The translations under genes and the position numbers were made by a program. Positions 27,030 to 33,852 of a stretch of 64,000 bases of DNA are shown here, in pieces. The notes under the pieces were generated by a model. That model had not been told where the DNA came from. It worked only from the letters and a program-made list of their open reading frames with translations, and searched no databases. How positions within the stretch are numbered: position 1 is the first letter of the stretch; every line of letters starts with the position of its first letter. Origin of the DNA: Bryobacteraceae bacterium (GTDB taxonomy: Bacteria > Acidobacteriota > Terriglobia > Bryobacterales > Bryobacteraceae); contig JAWKHH010000004.1 of assembly GCA_041394945.1 (NCBI GenBank), forward strand, positions 124,001 through 188,000, read 5' to 3'.

Positions 27030-27714
27030 TCTCGGCCGCCGCCGGGTCGAACCCGAACGGCCCCGGAGCGCTCTTGAAGGCGACCCGGCCGCTTTTGTCG
27101 ATCACGTAGAGCCGGTCCGGCCACGCCGAGTAGGCCCGTTCGACCGTGTTGTCGATGCCGTCGATCACGGCCGGGAAGTCGATCTTGAGATCCCGCACGC
27201 AAGCATTGGCGATGGCGGATCGTTCGGCGTCGGTGGTGGGGTTGGCGAATAGCACGTTTTGCCGTTCGTTCGCGGCCATTTGCCACAGGTCGGTGGTGTG
27301 GGCTTCCTCGATATAGACGACGTAGAAAGCGACGCGGTCGCCGTAATCCTTGTGCATGCGATTCAGGGCGGGAACCTCCCGCCGAAAAGGCGGTCAAGTG
27401 TAGCTCCCGAAGACGAGCAGGACCGGACGCTCGCCGACATGGGAACTCAAGCGGACCCGTCCCGAGCCGTCCTGCAGTGGGAGATCGAAGTCGGGCGCCG
27501 CGTCGCCCACCGCGACATCCCCGCGCCGGGCGACGGTCCAGAGCGACTGAAACGGCAGGATGCCCATCATCAGCCACCCGGGGACGTGGCTGGCGGTGCG
27601 CGAAATCGCCTCCGGCGTCCGCGTCATTATGCCGTACATCACAAGGCACCCGGCGAGCCATAGGGCCACGGCCAGGTAGGCCAGTTTCGCGGCGATGCGA
27701 ATCGCGACGACCAT
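27007..27714 (-). CDS. Deiodinase-like redoxin, predicted SELENOPROTEIN (in-frame TGA = Sec107)
   Basis: The 235-codon frame runs from ATG 27714 to the stop at 27007 and is interrupted only by TGA at 27396-27394. Before it lies one membrane helix (about 8-30), then a thioredoxin-fold region APDFDLPLQDGSG and VLLVFGSYT. After it, in the same frame, come PPFRREVPALNRM and YVVYIEEAHTTDLWQM. The joined motif FGSYT-(TGA)-PPFR is the active site of iodothyronine-deiodinase-like redoxins (compare GSCTUPSF in animal deiodinases; bacterial relatives usually have Cys). So the TGA occupies exactly the catalytic Sec/Cys position. A SECIS-like hairpin follows. The usual gene call would split this into two proteins, 27394-27714 and 27007-27357. 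The alternative is a TGC-to-TGA nonsense mutation. Confidence 0.85.
27367..27383 (-). promoter_or_regulatory. Bacterial SECIS-like hairpin after the in-frame TGA
   Basis: In the minus-strand mRNA, beginning 10 nt after the TGA, GGCGGG-AGGUU-CCCGCC forms a six-pair GC stem (seven pairs with A-U) with GGU in the apical loop. Bacterial SelB-binding elements are about 17 nt long, lie about 11 nt after the UGA and carry a loop with GGU, as in E. coli fdhF (loop AGGUCU). Size, position and loop all agree. Confidence 0.72.
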
Positions 27715-27734
27715 CGTGCCCGCTATTGTACCCG

Positions 27735-28673
27735 CTACTTCCGCTGCCAGCGATCCTTCGCCTCGAGCACGCTTCGCGGACCCTCGCCGTCAAGCCAGGC
27801 GCGAGCGCTCTCGTCGCCGCGCAGCGTGGCGTTCCAGAAGGCCGTACTGATGGCGAGGATGGCGCGGTGATGGTTCGGGTTGCGCGGCTCGCGATCGCCG
27901 GGCAGAGCGCGATCGGTAAACGCGGAGTGCTCGGCGTTGTAGAGCACGAGTTCGTACTTGCCGCCCGGAGGCAGGGCGGGGAAGACGGCGAGGCGCGATT
28001 CGACAGTCGCGCCGCCGATGAGCGCGGTATCCTTGCTGCCGGTCATGAGGAGCCAGGGGATCCGCACGGAGCCGAAGCCGCGGGCCGCGTCGCCGCCTCG
28101 GGGTGCGCTCGGGCTGAAGGCGATGGCGGCTTTGATGCGCGGGTCCGTGAACAAGGCGCGGCGGCCGTAGGTCTGGCCGGAGACGGCTTGCGTGGTCACC
28201 GCCCCGAAGGAATGGCCGGACATGCCGACGCGGGCGAGGTCGAGCCGTGCGAACAGCACGTGTCCGCGCTCGCCGTTCCAGCGTTCAAGCTGGTCGATCA
28301 CGGCCGGAACATCCTTCACGCGGAGCTGGAAATTCTCGAGACTCGCCGCTTCGCGCATCGCACGCATCCGTTGGGCGGGGCGGGCATCCCGCCACACGCT
28401 GTCGTCGCTGCCGGGGTGCTGCACCACGATGACGGCGTAGCCGGCCTGTGACCAGTGCTCGCCCATGAAGGCATTCCCTTCCCGCGATCCGCCCAGTCCG
28501 TGGCTGAACAACACCACCGGCGCTGCTGACGCTGCCGGGAGGTAGACCTTGATCGGGATGTCACGGTTGCGGGCGGTGTCGTGGACGGCGAGGTCAAGGG
28601 TAGACGCCGCGGCGGCGGAGGCGAGCAGGAGGGCAGCCGAGGCGAGCGAACGGAACGGTAGGATCAGCCTCAT
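27735..28673 (-). CDS. Secreted alpha/beta-hydrolase (PAF-acetylhydrolase/dienelactone-hydrolase type)
   Basis: This 312-residue protein starts at ATG 28673 with a signal peptide ending at ASAAAAS. The fold signatures are the oxyanion-loop VLFSHGLGGSREGN, the nucleophile elbow GMSGHSFGAVT, an acidic residue in TGSKDTALI and a His in NAEHSAFTD, giving a Ser-Asp-His triad. PAF-acetylhydrolase-like esterases share the SHGLGG and GHSFG motifs. Substrate unknown. It lies 20 bp upstream of the selenoprotein gene on the same strand, so the two may be co-transcribed. Confidence 0.88.
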   Translation of the reverse strand: MRLILPFRSLASAALLLASAAAASTLDLAVHDTARNRDIPIKVYLPAASAAPVVLFSHGLGGSREGNAFMGEHWSQAGYAVIVVQHPGSDDSVWRDARPAQRMRAMREAASLENFQLRVKDVPAVIDQLERWNGERGHVLFARLDLARVGMSGHSFGAVTTQAVSGQTYGRRALFTDPRIKAAIAFSPSAPRGGDAARGFGSVRIPWLLMTGSKDTALIGGATVESRLAVFPALPPGGKYELVLYNAEHSAFTDRALPGDREPRNPNHHRAILAISTAFWNATLRGDESARAWLDGEGPRSVLEAKDRWQRK

Positions 28674-28836
28674 GAATGTTCCAACACCGGGTGCCGGAGA
28701 AGTTGCGCCAATGAACCCGGACCGGCCTGAACCATGCGTCTGGCCGCCGTTGTAAGCCCGCCTTGCCGCGATCCCGCGAAAAAGGATATCGTGGAACAGA
28801 AGCCACCGCTTCACTCGCCCGAAGACTGTCATTACC
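28674..28836. other. Divergent intergenic region upstream of aceE
   Basis: This is 163 bp between the hydrolase gene and aceE. It should hold both promoters. I found no confident hexamers or PdhR-like palindrome. Confidence 0.4.
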
Positions 28837-31524
28837 ATGCTGAAACCCAAACCCGACGTTGTCGAGGACTTGAACGCCCTGGAAACCTCCGAGTGGCTCG
28901 AGGCTCTCGACCAGATCATCGACGAAGGCGGCCCGGACCGCGCCCGCTACATCCTCAATCGCCTGGTTGACCGCGCCTACCTTCTCGGTGTCGCCTCACC
29001 GGTGAAGCTGACCACGCCGTACGTGAACACGATTCCGGTGGAAGACGAGTCGCCCTATCCGGGCAACCGTGAGATCGAGCGCCGCATCAAGAGCATCATC
29101 CGCTGGAACGCGATGGCGATGGTTGTGCGCGCTAACAAGTACGACCATGGGATCGGCGGCCACATCTCCACTTACTCGTCGCTGGCCACGCTCACCGAAG
29201 TCGGGTTCAACCATTTCTTCCGAGGCAGCCATGGGGACGACGGCTCCGAATGCGGTGACCTCATCTATTACCAGGGGCACGCCTCCCCCGGCGCCTATTC
29301 GCGCGCGTATCTGGAAGGGCGTCTCACCGATCAACATCTCGAAAATTTCCGCCACGAACTCCGCGATCATCCGGGGCTCTCCTCGTACCCGCATCCCTGG
29401 CTGATGCCGGACTTCTGGAACTTCCCCACCGTCTCGATGGGACTCGGCCCGATCAACTCCATCTACCAGGCGCGCTTCATGCGCTACCTGGAGAATCGCG
29501 GGCTGATCAAGGTCACCAACCGCAAGATTTGGGCGTTTATCGGCGACGGCGAAAGCGACGAGCCCGAATCGCTCGGTTCCATCACGCTCGCCTCGCGCGA
29601 GAAGCTCGACAACCTGATCTGGGTGGTGAACTGCAACCTCCAGCGGCTCGACGGGCCGGTGCGGGGCAACGGCAGCATTATTCAAGAGCTCGAAGGCATC
29701 TTCCGCGGCGCCGGCTGGAACGTGATCAAACTGCTTTGGGGCGACGATTGGGACCGGCTGCTGGCTAAGGATAAGTCCGGCCTGCTGATGCGGCGAATGC
29801 AGGAGTGTGTCGACGGCGAGTATCAGAATTTCAAGGCCAAGGGCGGCGCGTACGTGCGGAAGGAGTTCTTCGGCAAGTATCCGGAACTGCTCGACCTCGT
29901 GGCCGACCTCACCGACGAGCAACTGGCGCGGCTCCGCCGCGGCGGGCACGATCCGCAGAAGGTCTACAACGCCTACAAGCGCGCCGTGGAAACCAAGGGC
30001 CAGCCCACCGTGATCCTGGCAAAGACCGTGAAGGGTTACGGACTCGGTGAAGCCGGCGAAGGGCGCAACGTCGCCCACAACCAGAAGAAGCTCAACGAGC
30101 AGGAGCTTGAGTACTTCCGCCAGCGGTTCAGCATCCCGGTGCCGGACGAGACCGTCCAGAAGATCTACTTCTACCGCCCGCCCGCCGACAGCCCGGAAAC
30201 ACAATATCTCCACGAACGGCGCAAGGCGCTCGGCGGCTACCTGCCCGCCCGCCAGCCGCGTCCGATCACGATCAAGGCGCCGGCGCTCGAACTTTTCGCT
30301 GACATGATGGCCGGCTCGGGCGAGCGCGAGATGATGCACACCTCCGCGTTCGTCGCCATCCTCCGCACGCTGCTCAAGCAGGCTGAGCTCTCGAAGCTGA
30401 TCGTGCCGATCATCCCCGACGAAGCGCGCACCTTCGGCATGGAGAGCCTGTTCCGGCAGATCTCGATCTACGCCTCGCAGGGTCAGTTGTACACGCCCGT
30501 CGACAGCGCCGAGTTTCTGTACTACCGCGAGTCGCGCGACGGGCAGATCCTTGAGGAGGGCATCACCGAAGCCGGCTCCATGGCCAGCTTCACCGCCGCG
30601 GGAACGTCGTACTCCACGTACGGTGTGCCGATGATCCCGTTCTTCATCTACTATTCGATGTTCGGGTTCCAGCGGATCGGAGATCTGGTTTGGGCGTTCG
30701 CCGACGCGCGCGGCAAGGGCTTCCTCATCGGCGGCACGGCCGGACGCACCACGCTCAACGGCGAAGGGCTCCAACACGAAGACGGCCACAGTCCGGTGCT
30801 CGCTTCCACCGTGCCCAACTGCCTCACCTACGATCCCGCCTATGCCTACGAGATCGCCGTGATCGTTCAGGACGGCATCCGGCGGATGTATGAGAACGAC
30901 GAGCCCATCTTCTATTACCTGACCGTCTACAACGAGTTCTACACGATGCCGCCGATGCCCGAGGGAGAGGGCGTGCGCGAGGGCATCCTGCGCGGGATCT
31001 ACAAGTTCAAGGCGGCGGCGAACGGCCCGGCTACGGTGCAACTGTTCGGCAGCGGCCCGATTCTGAACCATGCCGTGGCGGCGCAGGGGATTCTGGCCGA
31101 GCGCTACGGGATCGCGGCGGACGTGTGGAGCGTCACCAGTTACAACGAACTGCGGCGCGAGGCGCTCGACACCGAACGGTGGAACCGGCTGCATCCCACC
31201 GAGCAGCCGCGGCAGCCGTTCCTACGCCGCGCGCTCGAAGGCGCTGAAGGGCCGATCGTCGCGGCGTCGGACTACATGAAGATCGTGCCGGACCAGGTCG
31301 CGCCTTGGCTCGACGGGCGTCTCGTTTCGCTCGGCACGGACGGCTTCGGACGCTCCGAGAACCGCGACGTGCTGCGCGGCTACTTCGAGATCAACGCCGC
31401 CTCGATCGTGACGGCGGCGCTTTCGCGCCTGGCGCGCGAAGGCAAGTTCGACGGCGAGCGGGCGCGCCAGGCATTCGCGGAACTGGGCGTCAACACCGAG
31501 GGTCCGAACCCGGCGATGAACTAG
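28837..31524 (+). CDS. aceE: Pyruvate dehydrogenase E1 component, homodimeric
   Basis: This 895-residue protein has the size and layout of the homodimeric AceE. Signatures: YVNTIPVEDESPYPG (62-76), KYDHGIGGHISTYSS (101-115), the ThDP-binding motif from FIGDGESDEPES (234-245) to WVVNCN (262-267), and later SFTAAGTSYSTYG. It decarboxylates pyruvate and acetylates the E2 lipoyl group on the way to acetyl-CoA. No E2 or E3 gene is adjacent, which is unusual since aceE is commonly followed by aceF. Instead it runs, 1 nt later, into an ankyrin-repeat gene. Confidence 0.96.
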   Translation: MLKPKPDVVEDLNALETSEWLEALDQIIDEGGPDRARYILNRLVDRAYLLGVASPVKLTTPYVNTIPVEDESPYPGNREIERRIKSIIRWNAMAMVVRANKYDHGIGGHISTYSSLATLTEVGFNHFFRGSHGDDGSECGDLIYYQGHASPGAYSRAYLEGRLTDQHLENFRHELRDHPGLSSYPHPWLMPDFWNFPTVSMGLGPINSIYQARFMRYLENRGLIKVTNRKIWAFIGDGESDEPESLGSITLASREKLDNLIWVVNCNLQRLDGPVRGNGSIIQELEGIFRGAGWNVIKLLWGDDWDRLLAKDKSGLLMRRMQECVDGEYQNFKAKGGAYVRKEFFGKYPELLDLVADLTDEQLARLRRGGHDPQKVYNAYKRAVETKGQPTVILAKTVKGYGLGEAGEGRNVAHNQKKLNEQELEYFRQRFSIPVPDETVQKIYFYRPPADSPETQYLHERRKALGGYLPARQPRPITIKAPALELFADMMAGSGEREMMHTSAFVAILRTLLKQAELSKLIVPIIPDEARTFGMESLFRQISIYASQGQLYTPVDSAEFLYYRESRDGQILEEGITEAGSMASFTAAGTSYSTYGVPMIPFFIYYSMFGFQRIGDLVWAFADARGKGFLIGGTAGRTTLNGEGLQHEDGHSPVLASTVPNCLTYDPAYAYEIAVIVQDGIRRMYENDEPIFYYLTVYNEFYTMPPMPEGEGVREGILRGIYKFKAAANGPATVQLFGSGPILNHAVAAQGILAERYGIAADVWSVTSYNELRREALDTERWNRLHPTEQPRQPFLRRALEGAEGPIVAASDYMKIVPDQVAPWLDGRLVSLGTDGFGRSENRDVLRGYFEINAASIVTAALSRLAREGKFDGERARQAFAELGVNTEGPNPAMN

Positions 31525-31525
31525 C

Positions 31526-32566
31526 GTGGCTGCAGCGCAGCCGGGCCCGGAAGCCCTCCGGCTCAAGGAAGCGATTAACCACAACGACCTCGCCGAGGTC
31601 CAGCGGATGATGATCGCGAATCCCGCGTTGCACAGTGCTCCCATCGGCTACGGCGGCGACGGCGCGCTCACCTGGCTGGCCGAGTGCCGCGTGCCGCGCG
31701 TCCCTCCCGATGCCACGCGCCTCGCCATGGCGCAGTGGATGATCGACAACGGGTCCGACCCCAACCAGGACGGCGGCGGACCGCTCGGACGCGCCGCGCT
31801 CGACGCCATGCGGATCCCGATGATGGAACTGCTGGTTGCCAACGGCGCCGATGTCAACATCGTTTGGCGTGACAATTGGCCGATCCTCACCTCGCCGTGC
31901 GAAACGCTTGACCCGGTGATGATGCGCTGGCTCATCGAGCATGGCGCCGACCCCAACTTCGGCGATCGGCCGAAGCTCGGCACGGCGCTCGATTATCTGC
32001 TGGGCGCTTACGGGCGGGACCCCGTGGCGTTGAAGGAGTGCATCGACATCCTCCTGGCGGCGGGTGGACGCACGCGGCATGACCGGCCCGGCGTCCTGGC
32101 CGTGATCCGCGGACGCATCGACGAGCTCGCTGGGCTGATCGACGCCGATCCGGCCCTCGTAGAAGCCCGCTACCCGGGGCTCGATATCGGCACCACGGCT
32201 GCACGGATGCTGACGCTGAAGGGTGCGACGCTGTTGCACGCCGCTACCGAGTTCGGGGAGATGGAGGCCGCGCAACTGCTCGTCGCGCGGGGGGCGAATG
32301 TCAACGCCCGGGCCTTGGTTGACGAATCCGGCGTGGGCGGGCAGACGCCGCTGTTCCATGCGGCTACGCAACGCGACGATCGCGGCCTCCCGATGGTCCG
32401 CTTCCTGGTGGAACACGGCGCGGACCTCTCCGTGCGCGCGCGAGTCCCCGGTTACTACGAGCGCCTGGACGAGGTGCTCGACGTTACCGCGCTCGAGTAC
32501 GCGGTGCTGTTCCCCGGCGACGGCGGACCCACACAACGGTACCTGCGCGAATGCAGCGCCGCGTGA
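31526..32566 (+). CDS. Ankyrin-repeat protein
   Basis: This 346-residue protein starts at GTG 31526, one base after aceE ends. At least six ankyrin units are seen, with turns such as WMIDNGSDPNQDGGG, LLVANGADVNIVW, WLIEHGADPNFGD, LLVARGANVNARA and FLVEHGADLSVRA. There is no signal peptide or enzyme domain, so it is a cytoplasmic binding scaffold. Tight spacing with aceE suggests co-expression and perhaps a role near the dehydrogenase complex, which is inference. Confidence 0.9.
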   Translation: MAAAQPGPEALRLKEAINHNDLAEVQRMMIANPALHSAPIGYGGDGALTWLAECRVPRVPPDATRLAMAQWMIDNGSDPNQDGGGPLGRAALDAMRIPMMELLVANGADVNIVWRDNWPILTSPCETLDPVMMRWLIEHGADPNFGDRPKLGTALDYLLGAYGRDPVALKECIDILLAAGGRTRHDRPGVLAVIRGRIDELAGLIDADPALVEARYPGLDIGTTAARMLTLKGATLLHAATEFGEMEAAQLLVARGANVNARALVDESGVGGQTPLFHAATQRDDRGLPMVRFLVEHGADLSVRARVPGYYERLDEVLDVTALEYAVLFPGDGGPTQRYLRECSAA

Positions 32567-33852
32567 CCCGCCGTACCCTACTTTCGACGGCATTCGCGGC
32601 GCCCTCTCCACGCCCGAACGTCCTGCTCCTCCTCGCCGACTCGTGGCGCGGCCAAGCAATGCCGGCCGAAGATCCCAACCTCCAGGCGCCGAACCTCGCC
32701 CGGTTGATGCGCGAAGGCGCGGTCTGTACGCGAGCCTACACAAGCTACGCTGTTTGCTGCCCCGCCCGGGCGTCCCTCTGGACGGGTCTGTCTCCACGCG
32801 ATGCGGGTGTCACCCGCAACCATTCCCTGCTCCCGCTCGACCGGCCGACAATGTCGCAAGCCTTCCGCGATGCCGGCTACCGTACCGGCTACATCGGCAA
32901 GTGGCGCCTCGACGGCGGCGAAAATCCTGGGTTCGTTCCCCCGGATCGCCGCCGCGGCTTCGACTACTGGGCAGCGTTCAACGTGCAGCACCGGCAGTAT
33001 GGCGGCGTCTACTTTCGCGATACAGCGGAGCCCGTTCCGTTCCGGGGGTTCGAACCGGACGAGGAGACCGATCTGGCGCTCGATTTCCTGCGCGCGGGTG
33101 GCCGCGATCCGTTCTTCCTCTGCGTATCCTGGGTGGCGCCGCACGCGCCCTACACGCCTCCCGATGGGTTCGCGCCGGGGCCGCGAACCATCCGCCTTCG
33201 TCCCAATATTCCTGAGCCGGCAGCCGCCGCCGCCCGAGCGGATCTCGCCGGATACTACGGGCTGTGCCGCGCTGTCGACCGGAATATCGGCCGGCTGCTC
33301 GCCGCGCTCGGACGCTCCGGCGCGGCTCGCGACACGATCGTCGTCTTCACCTCGGACCACGGCCATATGCTCCACTCGCACGGCCACGATGCGATCGACA
33401 TGCCGTACGAGGAGGCCGTACGGATCCCACTCGTCTTTCGCTTCCCCCGCCGCCTCGGGCGCCGCCGCGTTGGCGCGCCGTTCTCGATCATGGATCTTGC
33501 TCCCACGCTGTTGAGCCTCTGCGGTCTCCCTCCCCTGAAAGACTCGGACGGCGTGGACTTGCGCCCCGCGCTGGCCGGGGGCGCGCCGATCCGTCGAGAC
33601 GTCATCCACGCCGAAGGCGGCGCTATCGAGGGGGTCGAGTGGCGAATGGAGCTACGGGGTAGCCGCAAGCGAGTCACCGATGCGGGCGGCGATCTCACCC
33701 ACGAGTTCGATCTCGCCAAGGACCCCTACGAAGTCCACAATCTTCACTCTGAGCGCAAGGCGTCGGTTGGATTCACGCTCACCGCGCGAAGGGAAGGCGC
33801 CACGGCGGCCGCGACCGCAACCGCGCCAAGTACGCAGGCCACGATCGCATAG
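32551..33852 (+). CDS. Arylsulfatase-family protein with aberrant C-terminus
   Basis: This 433-residue protein overlaps the ankyrin gene by 16 nt. The N-terminal leader MQRRVTRRTLLSTAFAAPS is twin-arginine-like. The metal-binding Asp30 is in LLLLADSW, the formylglycine site Cys69 in VCCPARASLWTG (C-x-P-x-R with Cys at x), and HDH-type ligands in FTSDHGHMLHSHG. The core ends at DPYEVHNLHSE. Homologues, including the one at 54544, then have about 30 more residues in a helix; here they are replaced by a low-complexity tail (TAAATATAPST) read across the 3' end of the convergent permease gene. I infer a truncated gene end, probably from a past rearrangement. Confidence 0.85.
   Translation: MQRRVTRRTLLSTAFAAPSPRPNVLLLLADSWRGQAMPAEDPNLQAPNLARLMREGAVCTRAYTSYAVCCPARASLWTGLSPRDAGVTRNHSLLPLDRPTMSQAFRDAGYRTGYIGKWRLDGGENPGFVPPDRRRGFDYWAAFNVQHRQYGGVYFRDTAEPVPFRGFEPDEETDLALDFLRAGGRDPFFLCVSWVAPHAPYTPPDGFAPGPRTIRLRPNIPEPAAAAARADLAGYYGLCRAVDRNIGRLLAALGRSGAARDTIVVFTSDHGHMLHSHGHDAIDMPYEEAVRIPLVFRFPRRLGRRRVGAPFSIMDLAPTLLSLCGLPPLKDSDGVDLRPALAGGAPIRRDVIHAEGGAIEGVEWRMELRGSRKRVTDAGGDLTHEFDLAKDPYEVHNLHSERKASVGFTLTARREGATAAATATAPSTQATIA

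Noticed and set aside
27007..27357. A separate 116-residue protein starting at ATG 27357, with another separate protein at 27394-27714
   Set aside because: They share the same frame with only a TGA and 12 codons between them, and together form one redoxin domain; each alone lacks half of the fold.
28996..31194. Long open frame (732 codons) on the minus strand opposite aceE
   Set aside because: It is the antisense shadow of a clear AceE in a GC-rich codon pattern; its protein shows no domain.
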